From an uncultured Clostridia bacterium (GTDB lineage Bacteria; Bacillota; Clostridia; UBA1381): a stretch of DNA of 64,000 bases. The translations under genes and the position numbers were made by a program. A model generated the notes under the pieces. That model saw only the letters and a program-made list of their open reading frames with translations. It was not told the DNA's origin and ran no database searches. Below, piece by piece: positions 1 to 7,343 of this stretch. Position 1 is the stretch's first letter, and every line of letters starts with the position of its first letter. Location of the stretch: assembly GCA_947624485.1 (NCBI GenBank), contig CANQKM010000011.1, positions 1 through 64,000 on the forward strand, read 5' to 3'.

Positions 1-3
1 CAT
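1..3 (-). CDS. start codon of a gene running off the left edge
   Basis: Only a start codon is inside the window. On the minus strand an ATG at the edge is preceded by AAAGGAG about six bases upstream, a strong ribosome binding site, and by a good promoter. Nothing can be said about the product. Confidence 0.4.
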
Positions 4-41
4 AGCAATCTCCTTTTGTGTTATTGTTTTGTGGTAAATTC

Positions 42-70
42 ATTTTACACAAAAGTTGCTATGTTGTCTA
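42..70 (-). promoter_or_regulatory. sigma-A promoter for the gene off the left edge
   Basis: Minus strand reads TAGACA, 17 bases, TAAAAT, followed by the AAAGGAG/ATG of the edge gene. Five or more matches per hexamer at ideal spacing. Confidence 0.5.
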
Positions 71-105
71 CTTTTTTTCTGTTGCACTTGAGATGATAAC
101 ATATC

Positions 106-189
106 GGGGACCGCCGGAGGCGGTGGAAGGGTTTTGTTAAATTAAACCCCTCAGACGCGCAAGTGCGCCGGCTCCCCTATTAGGGGAGC
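106..189. repeat. composite multi-hairpin intergenic repeat, copy 1
   Basis: Starts GGGGACCGCCGGAGGCGGTGG and ends in the hairpin GCTCCCCTA/TAGGGGAGC followed by a T-run, so its right end also looks like a plus-strand terminator. A clearly related copy lies at 8550-8664 with the same order of blocks (GGACCGCC hairpin, AT-rich middle, GCGC-rich arm, final CCCC/GGGG hairpin). It carries no ORF and is a dispersed non-coding repeat of unknown origin. Confidence 0.6.
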
Positions 190-194
190 TTTTT

Positions 195-485
195 TTATTT
201 CATCGAATTTATAAAATCGGCGAGGCTTTGTTGCTGCGCCGCGGTAAGCGATGCGAGCGCCGACATCAGGAACGGACTTATCACCGCTTCACGGTCAACG
301 AAAAACTCACCGAGCGTAATACCGAGCGCGTCGCAGAAATACGAGAGCGTCTCGACCGTCGGATTTTTATTTCCAAGCTCCACATCGCGCAGATAGCTCT
401 GCGAAATCCCCGCCATATTCGCGAGCCTGTTCACCGTAAGCCCCTTCGCCTCGCGAAGCTCCTTTATTCTCTGTCCCACTTCCAT
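195..485 (-). CDS. XRE-family transcriptional regulator
   Basis: A 96-residue DNA-binding regulator. The first 60 residues are a Cro/C1-type helix-turn-helix: IKELREAKGLTVNRLANMAG, then a recognition helix region SQSYLRDVELGNKNPTVETL. The last 17 residues (LTAAQQQSLADFINSMK) form a short helix common in small Clostridia XRE proteins. It is divergent from the membrane protein at 626, and an inverted repeat at 551-588 in the shared intergenic space is a plausible operator. The target is inferred, not shown. Confidence 0.85.
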   Translation of the reverse strand: MEVGQRIKELREAKGLTVNRLANMAGISQSYLRDVELGNKNPTVETLSYFCDALGITLGEFFVDREAVISPFLMSALASLTAAQQQSLADFINSMK

Positions 486-550
486 AATAACGGCACTCCT
501 TCATTTCATCAATTTTCACCTATATTTTAACATCAATAGTATAAAAACCT

Positions 551-588
551 TATATCTAAAGAGTTGACATATTATATTTATAGATATA
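551..588. promoter_or_regulatory. inverted repeat around the 626 promoter, candidate operator
   Basis: TATATCTA (551-558) and TAGATATA (581-588) are perfect inverted arms that bracket the -35 box and touch the -10 box of the plus-strand promoter. A bound regulator, perhaps the XRE protein encoded next door, would block that promoter. The region is AT-rich, so chance is possible. Confidence 0.35.
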
Positions 589-592
589 TAAT
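564..592 (+). promoter_or_regulatory. consensus sigma-A promoter
   Basis: TTGACA, 17 bases, TATAAT: perfect match. Predicted transcription start near 599, which makes the ATG at 602 leaderless and supports the ATG at 626 as the real start of the downstream gene. Confidence 0.75.
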
Positions 593-625
593 ATTATTAC
601 TATGACGATATGGGGTGGAATATTC

Positions 626-2227
626 ATGAAAGAAAGAAACTTGAAAATTTTTACAATATTTCTGACGGTTTCGGCTGTGCTTCTTCTGACGCGCTTTGCT
701 TTGGGACTTGCGTACAAGCCGGTAATGGACGACTGGTTTCTCTACGGCGACCTGTACGGCGACGTGATAAACGGCTTCGCGCTGCCGAACGCGAAGTTCA
801 CGATAAGACCGCTCGCCGGGATTCTGGACATATTCCTTGCCGCGCCGCTTTTTGATCACCTGTGGATTGTCGAACTTATTATGACGCTGCTCCTCGCGGC
901 GGGAGCGGTGATATTGTACGACATTCTTTCGGATAACGGCTTCGCGCCGAGCGGACTTTTTCTTATATCGCTTTGCTTTGTGCCGATGAACATGGAAGCG
1001 ACCTACTGGCTCGCCGCGTCGATACGTATTTCATGCGCGCTGTTCTTTACCGCACTGACGCTGCGGCTGCTGAACGGTTATCTCAAAAGTGATAAAAAAA
1101 TATACGCCGTACTGTACGCCGTATCGGGATTTTTCGCCGTAAGCTTTTACGAACCGGCGATTGTGATTTACGTAATGCTTTTCGCTTACCTCCTGTACCG
1201 AAAACGCGGCAGGAAATACATACACCTCATATTCATAATCGCCGCGCACCTTACATACATTGCGCTTTACTACATACTTAACGGCGGCAGCGGCGAGCTT
1301 GCCGTACGCGGACATCTGTTTACGTCGAACTTCTTTTCTCAGGCAAGAGCCGTTACCGATATGGTCGGACGCGTGCTTGTTTTGTATGATTGGCGCGCGT
1401 TCGTGCGCGGCTTAAAATGCGGCGCGGAGCTTATACTGTCGCGCGGACTGTACATTCAAACTGCCGCGCTGCTTGGTTTATCGGTATTTCTCGGCATACT
1501 TGTGCGGCACGAAGGGAAAGACCGCAGTTTCAGCGTGAAACGGCTTTTAATATCGCTCGCGCTGACCGCCGGCGGAGTGGCGGTGTTTTACGTGATAGGT
1601 TTTTTGTACACGGCGATACGGTTCGTGTACTTCTCGTTTATCGGCATCGGTCTTGCCGCGTGCGAGCTTGCGCTTCTTACGCCGAAAAAAATACAACCCG
1701 TGCTGCGCACAGCCGTTACAGCCGCGCTGACGTTCGTTTTCGAGGTGTCGGGCATGGGTATCACAAGTCAGTATATAAAAACGTCCGAGGAGGACGTGTG
1801 TATCGTGAATGAAATTTTAGCCTTAGACACGGAAAATTTTGCCGTCAACCCCGACCGCAACACATACCTTCTCGGCGCGGAGCCGTACTATGACGATGTT
1901 CATAGCGTCGAATGGCTCGAAAGCATACGCGGCGCGTGCAGCGGCTACGCCGATCTTACGGGCTGTCTGCGCCATATGACGGGCGTGACGAACACGAACA
2001 ATTTAACGCCTGTGCGCGACGGCGAAGCTATATCAATGACGTATTACATAAACAGTCCCGAGATATGCCGCTTCTTCGCGCTCGACAAAAACGCGCGCGT
2101 AATAAGTGTGAGCGTGAACGAAACGGACGGCGGCTATGAGGTTACGGAAGAGGGCGGCGAAAGGTACGGCATGATTACCGCGGATGAAAGCGGAGTGTAC
2201 AGATTTTACCGAAACAAAATAGGTTAA
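626..2227 (+). CDS. polytopic membrane protein, possible GT-C-type glycosyltransferase
   Basis: About 533 residues. The first two thirds hold roughly ten hydrophobic segments; the last 150 residues are soluble. A DDW motif follows the first membrane segment (PVMDDWFLYGDL), as in many GT-C lipid-linked sugar transferases where an acidic pair sits in the first outer loop; this family assignment is a guess. The start at 626 is preferred over 602 because GGTGGA lies at the right distance and 602 is within three bases of the predicted transcript start. It is monocistronic behind a perfect promoter and divergent from an XRE regulator. Confidence 0.7.
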   Translation: MKERNLKIFTIFLTVSAVLLLTRFALGLAYKPVMDDWFLYGDLYGDVINGFALPNAKFTIRPLAGILDIFLAAPLFDHLWIVELIMTLLLAAGAVILYDILSDNGFAPSGLFLISLCFVPMNMEATYWLAASIRISCALFFTALTLRLLNGYLKSDKKIYAVLYAVSGFFAVSFYEPAIVIYVMLFAYLLYRKRGRKYIHLIFIIAAHLTYIALYYILNGGSGELAVRGHLFTSNFFSQARAVTDMVGRVLVLYDWRAFVRGLKCGAELILSRGLYIQTAALLGLSVFLGILVRHEGKDRSFSVKRLLISLALTAGGVAVFYVIGFLYTAIRFVYFSFIGIGLAACELALLTPKKIQPVLRTAVTAALTFVFEVSGMGITSQYIKTSEEDVCIVNEILALDTENFAVNPDRNTYLLGAEPYYDDVHSVEWLESIRGACSGYADLTGCLRHMTGVTNTNNLTPVRDGEAISMTYYINSPEICRFFALDKNARVISVSVNETDGGYEVTEEGGERYGMITADESGVYRFYRNKIG

Positions 2228-2260
2228 AATTGACTTAATTTCCTTACCAAACATTGTTCG

Positions 2261-2289
2261 TTTACAAAACCAAAAAACTGTTGTATAAT
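2261..2289 (+). promoter_or_regulatory. sigma-A promoter of the CAP-domain gene
   Basis: TTTACA, 17 bases, TATAAT, about 45 bases before the ATG at 2335. Confidence 0.65.
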
Positions 2290-2334
2290 CAAAATGTAGC
2301 AATGCTGACAAAGCAAAAGAAGGGAAGGAATTAT

Positions 2335-3150
2335 ATGAAAAAAATGACATTGTTACTGACATTGACGGTTACGCTTACGGCTGCCTCGGCGGTGCCGGTG
2401 CAGGCGCGCACCGTTTCGGCGTCGTGCATGCTTAAATCGCTGATGTCAAACACTGCACAAACGACAAAATGCGATAAGGAAAACGTTATAAAGGATATAC
2501 TTAAAAGGTACGGCATAGATTTGGACAAGTATAACATACCGTCGTCTTGCCCGAACTCGAAACCGTCGGCAACGCCTGCTCCCGCGCCGCAGCCTACGGC
2601 AAAGCCGACTGCCGCTCCGACAGCAAAACCCACGGAAACACCCGTTCCGACGGCGAAGCCGACTGTTCAACGCACGGTTAAGCCGACCGCGACGCCCGTT
2701 CCCACAGCAAAGCCGACGGCTAAACCGACGGCAAAGCCCACGGCCGCGCCGAATATTTCATCGGAGAGCGCAATGGAAGAAGAAGTGCTTCGCCTTGTAA
2801 ACGAGGAGCGCACGTCGCGCGGACTTAACGCATTAAAGCGCGCGTCCGACCTCGACGCGCTCGCGAGAGCGCACAGCGCGGACATGATAAGCCGCCACTT
2901 TTTCGACCACACGAACCCCGACGGTCAGTCGCCGTTCGACAGAATGAGAGCGGCGGGCATAAGCTACCGCGCGGCGGCGGAAAACATCGCGTCGGGACAG
3001 CGCAGCGCGGCTGCCGTAATGGACGCGTGGATGAACTCGTCCGGTCACAGAAAGAACATACTTAACGCCTCGTACACCGAAATCGGTATCGGCGCCGTAA
3101 AGAGCAGCGGCGGCACAATATACTGGACACAGGAATTTGTAAAGAGATAA
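2335..3150 (+). CDS. secreted CAP-domain (SCP/PR1, YkwD-like) protein
   Basis: About 271 residues. A signal peptide (MKKMTLLLTLTVTLTAASA) is followed by a short region, a long linker of Lys-Pro-Thr-Ala repeats at about 75-150, and a C-terminal CAP domain from about 155. The domain shows family hallmarks: HFFDHTNPDGQSPFDRM, AENIA and SSGHRKNIL. Proteins of this type are exported and wall-associated in Bacillota; biochemical function is mostly unknown. The start at 2335 was chosen over 2254 because the longer form puts a charged tail before the signal peptide and overlaps the promoter. It stands alone between promoter and terminator. Confidence 0.88.
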   Translation: MKKMTLLLTLTVTLTAASAVPVQARTVSASCMLKSLMSNTAQTTKCDKENVIKDILKRYGIDLDKYNIPSSCPNSKPSATPAPAPQPTAKPTAAPTAKPTETPVPTAKPTVQRTVKPTATPVPTAKPTAKPTAKPTAAPNISSESAMEEEVLRLVNEERTSRGLNALKRASDLDALARAHSADMISRHFFDHTNPDGQSPFDRMRAAGISYRAAAENIASGQRSAAAVMDAWMNSSGHRKNILNASYTEIGIGAVKSSGGTIYWTQEFVKR

Positions 3151-3177
3151 CCTACATAATCATACCTCCTAATTGAG

Positions 3178-3206
3178 AAAGACCTCGTTTAACGAGGTCT
3201 TTTTCC
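3178..3206 (+). terminator. rho-independent terminator
   Basis: AAAGACCTCG, loop, CGAGGTCTTT plus T-run, 27 bases after the CAP gene. Confidence 0.8.
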
Positions 3207-3240
3207 CTGTAAAAAACTTCCCGTAACACAAAAATCGACC

Positions 3241-3269
3241 TTGTTTTTACGCGCGAACAATGGTATAAT
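3241..3269 (+). promoter_or_regulatory. sigma-A promoter of the PurF-like gene
   Basis: TTGTTT, 17 bases, TATAAT; short leader of about 30 bases to the ATG at 3308, too short for a purine riboswitch. Confidence 0.6.
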
Positions 3270-3307
3270 AAGGGAAAGCAACACCACAGACAGCAATGGA
3301 GGTATTT

Positions 3308-4726
3308 ATGGGAGGAATATTCGGCGTAATTGCCAAGAAAAACTGTGTGTACGATTTGTTTTTCGGTATCGACTACCACTCGCATCTCGGCACGAAAAGG
3401 GGCGGCATGGCTGTGTACGGCAAGGACGGCTTCAACCGCGCGATACACAACATAGAAAACTCACCGTTCCGCACAAAGTTTGAAAACGACGTAAACGAAA
3501 TGGAAGGCACTTCCGGCATAGGCTGCATATCGGACAACGAGCCGCAGCCGCTTATCGTGCGCTCGCACCTCGGCAGCTTCGCGCTGACGACAGTCGGACT
3601 TATCTCAAACACCGACGAGCTTGTTGAAATGGCGTATAATAAGGGCAATCCGCACTTCCTCGAAATGAGCGGCGGTAACATCAACCAGACGGAGCTTGTC
3701 GCTGCGATAATCAATCAGGAAAGCACGCTTATCGACGGCATAAAGCACGCCCAGAATGTAATAAAAGGCTCGATGAGCATGCTCATTCTAACGCCCGACG
3801 GCATATACGCCGCGCGCGACCGCCTCGGCAGAACGCCTATAATTATCGGTCACAAGGACGGCGCGTTCTGCGCGTCGTTCGAGAGCTTCGCGTACCTGAA
3901 CCTCGGCTACAGCGACTACAAAAACCTCGGACCGGGCGAGATCGTGTTTATCACCGCCGACGGCGTCGAAACTGTGTCGCCGCCGGGGGACGAAATGAAG
4001 ATATGCACGTTTTTGTGGATTTACTACGGCTACCCGACCTCGTGCTACGAGGGCATAAACGTTGAAAATATGCGTTACCGCTGCGGCGAAATGCTCGCGC
4101 GGCGCGACATGAACGAGGGCAATGTGAAGCCCGATATGGTAGCCGGCGTGCCGGATTCGGGCATCGCTCACGCGATAGGCTACGCGAACGAGTCGGGTAT
4201 ACCGTTCGCGCGTCCGTTTATAAAGTACACGCCGACATGGCCGCGCTCGTTTATGCCGCCGAACCAGGCGGAGCGCGACATGATAGCGAGAATGAAGCTG
4301 ATACCCGTGCAGGATCTCATACATGACAAGAGCCTGCTGCTTATAGACGATTCCATAGTAAGGGGAACGCAGCTTCGCGAAACGACGGAGTTCCTGTACG
4401 AGAGCGGCGCGAACGAGGTACATATACGTCCGGCGTGTCCGCCGATAATGTTCGGCTGCAAGTATCTGAACTTTTCGCGCTCCACGTCGGAGCTTGACCT
4501 TATCGCGAGACGCGTTATAAGAGCGCGCGAGGGTGATGACGTGAGCGACGCGCTTCTCGCCGACTACGCCGATCCCGACAGCACGAATTACAAGGAAATG
4601 ATTGACGAAATCTGCGCCGAGCGTAACTTCACCTCACTGCGCTACCACCGCCTCGACGACATGATCGAGTCCGTCGGTCTGCCGGAGTGCAAGCTCTGCA
4701 CCTACTGCTGGAACGGTAAGGAATAA
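3308..4726 (+). CDS. amidophosphoribosyltransferase-like protein with degenerate glutaminase domain
   Basis: About 472 residues with PurF architecture: N-terminal class II glutamine amidotransferase-like half and C-terminal phosphoribosyltransferase half carrying the PRPP loop LLLIDDSIVRGT. Cysteines near the end (PECKLC) and at GCK and TSCY resemble the Fe-S ligands of Bacillus-type PurF. The odd point is the N-terminus: true PurF starts its mature chain with a catalytic Cys (CGI), but here it reads MGGIFG, and the usual HNGN segment is replaced by TTVGLISN. The glutaminase is therefore probably dead and the protein may use ammonia or have another role. Start 3308 follows GGAGGT; the longer ORF start at 3296 lacks this. 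Single gene between promoter and terminator. Confidence 0.82.
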   Translation: MGGIFGVIAKKNCVYDLFFGIDYHSHLGTKRGGMAVYGKDGFNRAIHNIENSPFRTKFENDVNEMEGTSGIGCISDNEPQPLIVRSHLGSFALTTVGLISNTDELVEMAYNKGNPHFLEMSGGNINQTELVAAIINQESTLIDGIKHAQNVIKGSMSMLILTPDGIYAARDRLGRTPIIIGHKDGAFCASFESFAYLNLGYSDYKNLGPGEIVFITADGVETVSPPGDEMKICTFLWIYYGYPTSCYEGINVENMRYRCGEMLARRDMNEGNVKPDMVAGVPDSGIAHAIGYANESGIPFARPFIKYTPTWPRSFMPPNQAERDMIARMKLIPVQDLIHDKSLLLIDDSIVRGTQLRETTEFLYESGANEVHIRPACPPIMFGCKYLNFSRSTSELDLIARRVIRAREGDDVSDALLADYADPDSTNYKEMIDEICAERNFTSLRYHRLDDMIESVGLPECKLCTYCWNGKE

Positions 4727-4736
4727 AATCAAATGA

Positions 4737-4768
4737 AAACGGTCTCCTCTGCGGGACCGTTTTTTTTT
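4737..4768 (+). terminator. rho-independent terminator
   Basis: AACGGTC, ten-base loop, GACCGTT followed by a long T-run, just after the PurF-like gene and before the convergent XRE gene. Confidence 0.75.
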
Positions 4769-4774
4769 GTCGTG

Positions 4775-5020
4775 TTATTTACATCCATGCTTTTTCGCGT
4801 TTTTCTTAAGCGGCGTCGGCTCGTCGGTCAGTCCCGCTATATAGTCAATCGTGACGTTATACAGCTTTGCCAGACGTATTACGAGACAGAACGGTATCTC
4901 GCGGTAACCCTGCTCGTAATTCGTGTAGGTCGTTTTGTGCATTTTAAGAATTTCAACAAGCTGCGACTGCGTCAAATCGCTGTCCTCACGCAAATCTCTG
5001 AGCCTCGGATAATGTGCCAT
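4775..5020 (-). CDS. XRE-family transcriptional regulator
   Basis: 81 residues from the ATG at 5020, which is preceded by GGAGGG; the upstream ATG in the ORF track has no such site. A Cro/C1 helix-turn-helix fills the protein (LRDLREDSDLTQSQLVEIL, then TTYTNYEQGYREIP). The intergenic region to the divergent methyltransferase gene contains a perfect 20-base palindrome at 5091-5110 and related half-sites, the likely binding site. Convergent with the PurF-like gene. Confidence 0.85.
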   Translation of the reverse strand: MAHYPRLRDLREDSDLTQSQLVEILKMHKTTYTNYEQGYREIPFCLVIRLAKLYNVTIDYIAGLTDEPTPLKKNAKKHGCK

Positions 5021-5052
5021 AATCTTTCCCTCCGTAAAAATTAAATTCCCTA

Positions 5053-5081
5053 TTGACATAATACATCATTTGTTGTATAAT
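5053..5081 (+). promoter_or_regulatory. consensus sigma-A promoter of the methyltransferase gene
   Basis: TTGACA, 17 bases, TATAAT: perfect. Transcript start near 5088, immediately before the palindrome at 5091. Confidence 0.75.
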
Positions 5082-5090
5082 CATGCTATA

Positions 5091-5110
5091 AATACAACAT
5101 ATGTTGTATT
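5091..5110. promoter_or_regulatory. 20-base perfect palindrome, candidate operator
   Basis: AATACAACATATGTTGTATT reads the same on both strands. A further TTGTTGTAT half-site overlaps the -10 box at about 5069-5079. It sits at the transcript start of the plus gene and upstream of the XRE gene, so it could serve autoregulation and control of the methyltransferase. Confidence 0.55.
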
Positions 5111-5124
5111 TGAGGGAGGTCAAC

Positions 5125-5736
5125 ATGATAATAGGAAAAATGAAATTTTACAGAATATGGAAGGATAAGTATTCTTCGTTTTGGAAAAAGAGACGGTTCA
5201 ATAAAATAATGAGACTACTCAAACTGCCGGAAAAGGAACGGATAAAGGTACTTGAAGTGGGTTGCTCGAACGGCAGGGATTTCATACAATTTCTGCCGCG
5301 TGACAAATTTGAAATATGGGGCGCTGACATAGACGCGGACTGCGGCGCGGACGCGGACATACATTTTGTGACCGCCGACGCAGCCGACCTGCCGTTTGCC
5401 GACGGCGAATTTGATTTGGTTGTTTCAATCGGACTTTTGGAGCATATCGAACCCGTTGAAAAGCTGTGCCGCATCATACGCGAAATGGAGCGCGTCGGGA
5501 CGCATCAGCTATCCGTAGTTCCGTCCGTCGCGACGCTGCTTGAACCGCACAGCGGCAAGGTGCTTTTCCCGCTCCGAGTGTGGCGCGAAATGATGTCGGA
5601 GCAGCCGTCAACGCCGCTGCACCTAAACTTTTACACCGAACACACATGGACGAAATTCACGGGTTTCACCGGCTGCGAAATAAAGCGATTTTTCTACATA
5701 CCGCCGTTCATAACAAATACGGTGATATACAAATAA
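5125..5736 (+). CDS. class I SAM-dependent methyltransferase
   Basis: About 203 residues. SAM-binding motif I is VLEVGCSNGRDF at about 40-50, with the acidic end of strand two at GADID and motif IV-like region LPFADGEFDLVVSIGLLEH, typical of Methyltransf_11. The substrate cannot be inferred. The start at 5125 follows GAGGGAGG; the ORF-track start at 5101 lies inside the operator palindrome. It is controlled by a strong promoter with an operator and is divergent from an XRE regulator. Confidence 0.82.
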   Translation: MIIGKMKFYRIWKDKYSSFWKKRRFNKIMRLLKLPEKERIKVLEVGCSNGRDFIQFLPRDKFEIWGADIDADCGADADIHFVTADAADLPFADGEFDLVVSIGLLEHIEPVEKLCRIIREMERVGTHQLSVVPSVATLLEPHSGKVLFPLRVWREMMSEQPSTPLHLNFYTEHTWTKFTGFTGCEIKRFFYIPPFITNTVIYK

Positions 5737-5741
5737 ACAAC

Positions 5742-5766
5742 AAAAGCGGAGCGTTCCGCTTTTTTT
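5742..5766 (+). terminator. rho-independent terminator
   Basis: AAAAGCGGA, loop GCGT, TCCGCTTTT plus T-run, directly after the methyltransferase. Confidence 0.75.
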
Positions 5767-5790
5767 ATGCAAAAATATTTCAAAAACAGG

Positions 5791-5819
5791 CTGACAAACA
5801 GTAAAATAAATGATATAAT
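5791..5819 (+). promoter_or_regulatory. sigma-A promoter of the purine gene run
   Basis: CTGACA, 17 bases, TATAAT, 44 bases before the PurO-type gene; no purine riboswitch fits in the short leader. Confidence 0.6.
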
Positions 5820-5863
5820 GGTAAAAACGACAATAAAAACGGCGGTGAACAAGGAGGAAACAC

Positions 5864-6577
5864 ATGAAAACACTTAACATCTACGAGGAATTAAAGCAAA
5901 ACGCGTACCCGGGACGCGGAATTGTTATCGGCAAGTCGGCTGACGGGAAGTCGGCGGTGACGGCGTATTTTATTATGGGACGCTCGGAAAACAGCCGCAA
6001 CCGCGTATTTGTCGAGGACGGCGACGGAATCCGTACGCAAGCGTTCGATCCGTCGAAAATGAAGGATCCGCACCTCATTATTTACGCTCCGGTGCGTGTT
6101 CTCGGCAACAAAACGATCGTTACGAACGGCGACCAGACCGACACGATTTACGAGCTTATGAACCAGCAAATGACGTTCGAGCAGTCTCTCCGCGGACGCG
6201 AGTTTGAGGACGACGCGCCCAACTACACGCCGAGAATTTCCGGCATAATCAAGGTTGACGACGGACGCTTCAATTACGCGATGTCGATTTTGAAGAGCGA
6301 GAACGGCAATCCCGAATCGTGTCTCAGGTACACATATTCGTACAAGAACCCGATAGGCGGCGAGGGCAGATTCATCCACACCTACATGGGCGACGGCAGC
6401 CCGCTCCCCTCGTTCGAGGGCGAGCCGAAAAAGGTCGCAATACCGAGCGATATCGACGAGTTCACAAACGGCCTGTGGGACGCGCTCAACGAGGATAATA
6501 AGGTGTCGCTGTTTGTGAGATTTATCAATCTCGAAACGGGTGACGTTCAATCAAGGATTGTGAATAAAAATCAGTAA
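5864..6577 (+). CDS. purO: IMP cyclohydrolase (PurO-type)
   Basis: 237 residues, the usual size of PurO-type IMP cyclohydrolase, which closes FAICAR to IMP in the last step of purine synthesis. Recognisable stretches are YPGRGIVIG near the N-terminus, MGRSENSRNR at about 35-45 and the YMGDGSPLPSFEGEP region near 185. Downstream lies a stand-alone AICAR transformylase, so the two activities of bifunctional PurH are on two proteins here. A GGAGG site precedes the ATG. Confidence 0.85.
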   Translation: MKTLNIYEELKQNAYPGRGIVIGKSADGKSAVTAYFIMGRSENSRNRVFVEDGDGIRTQAFDPSKMKDPHLIIYAPVRVLGNKTIVTNGDQTDTIYELMNQQMTFEQSLRGREFEDDAPNYTPRISGIIKVDDGRFNYAMSILKSENGNPESCLRYTYSYKNPIGGEGRFIHTYMGDGSPLPSFEGEPKKVAIPSDIDEFTNGLWDALNEDNKVSLFVRFINLETGDVQSRIVNKNQ

Positions 6578-6591
6578 AGGAGAATTCTGAT

Positions 6592-6789
6592 ATGCTCACG
6601 GTTTTATATGTGCTGACGGGATTATTCGTATTCTTCGGCTTGATCTTTTGGCTTTTGGGCAATTTGATCGCCATAGCAAGCGCGTTCGGCGCGGCGGCAT
6701 TTTGCGGTGTTATGATATTTTTGTATTTTATCGTAAAGTGCGCGGTAAAGGATGCGATAAAAGAATATAGTGAAAATAATAAGCAATGA
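6592..6789 (+). CDS. small membrane protein
   Basis: 65 residues with two hydrophobic helices (about 3-24 and 28-52) and a charged tail. Preceded by AGGAG and overlapping the transposase start by ATGA. Not recognised. It may be translationally coupled to the RAYT or may simply be a host gene into whose 3' side the RAYT integrated. Confidence 0.6.
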   Translation: MLTVLYVLTGLFVFFGLIFWLLGNLIAIASAFGAAAFCGVMIFLYFIVKCAVKDAIKEYSENNKQ

Positions 6790-7325
6790 CGGATTTACCG
6801 AAAAGAAAAAGGATACGATTGGAAGAATATGATTATTCCGACGCCGGCGCGTATTTTGTCACGATATGTACAAAGTACAGACAATGTATATTGAGTGACA
6901 TCGTAGGGGGCGGCGCCCTCGACGCCCCGCGTGTCGAATTAACATCGTATGGTAAAATTGTGGATGATGAAATTCAAAAATCAATGCGTATTTATCAACA
7001 TATTCAAATTGATAAATATGTCATTATGCCAAACCATGTTCATATGATAATCAATATTTTATATAACCCAAACGGGACGTCGAGGGCGCCGTCCCATACG
7101 GATAGGATGATCGGGACGTCGAGGGCGCCGTCCCGTACGAATGAAACGATTCCCGCATTTGTTTCAATGTTAAAACGGTTTACCAATAAACAATGCGACG
7201 AAAAAATATGGCACAGGTCGTATTACGACCACGTCATCCGCACCCAACACGATTACGCGCAAATATGGCAATACGTTGACGAAAATCCGACCAAATGGGA
7301 ATCGGACGAATACTACGAACAATAA
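6786..7325 (+). CDS. REP-associated tyrosine transposase (RAYT, Y1/HUH family)
   Basis: 179 residues. The family-typical N-terminus RKRIRLEEYDYSDAGAYFVT is followed by a conserved Cys-Thr block, the HUH motif as MPNHVHM at about 86-92, and the C-terminal YDHVIRTQHDY region that ends in WQYVDENP. RAYTs are domesticated single-strand transposases tied to palindromic REP elements that begin with GTAG. Two segments look inserted: GGGALDAPR and a duplicated GTSRAPS. At DNA level these are REP-like palindromes, so the gene appears to carry copies of its own repeat in frame. It interrupts a purine gene run. Confidence 0.88.
   Translation: MTDLPKRKRIRLEEYDYSDAGAYFVTICTKYRQCILSDIVGGGALDAPRVELTSYGKIVDDEIQKSMRIYQHIQIDKYVIMPNHVHMIINILYNPNGTSRAPSHTDRMIGTSRAPSRTNETIPAFVSMLKRFTNKQCDEKIWHRSYYDHVIRTQHDYAQIWQYVDENPTKWESDEYYEQ
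6903..6930 (+). repeat. GTAG-type REP-like palindrome inside the RAYT gene
   Basis: GTAGGGGGCGGCGCCCTCGA and the following CGCCCCGC form a GTAG-headed imperfect hairpin like the intergenic REPs at 8669, 8785, 41139 and 51113. Read in frame it encodes VGGGALDAPR. Confidence 0.6.
7074..7134 (+). repeat. tandem 22-base palindromic repeat inside the RAYT gene
   Basis: GGGACGTCGAGGGCGCCGTC plus CC occurs exactly twice, at 7074-7095 and 7113-7134, 39 bases apart (13 codons), encoding GTSRAPS twice. The unit shares CGAGGGCGCC with the reverse complement of the 6903 copy. Confidence 0.7.
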
Positions 7326-7343
7326 AAGAAAGGAACATATATC

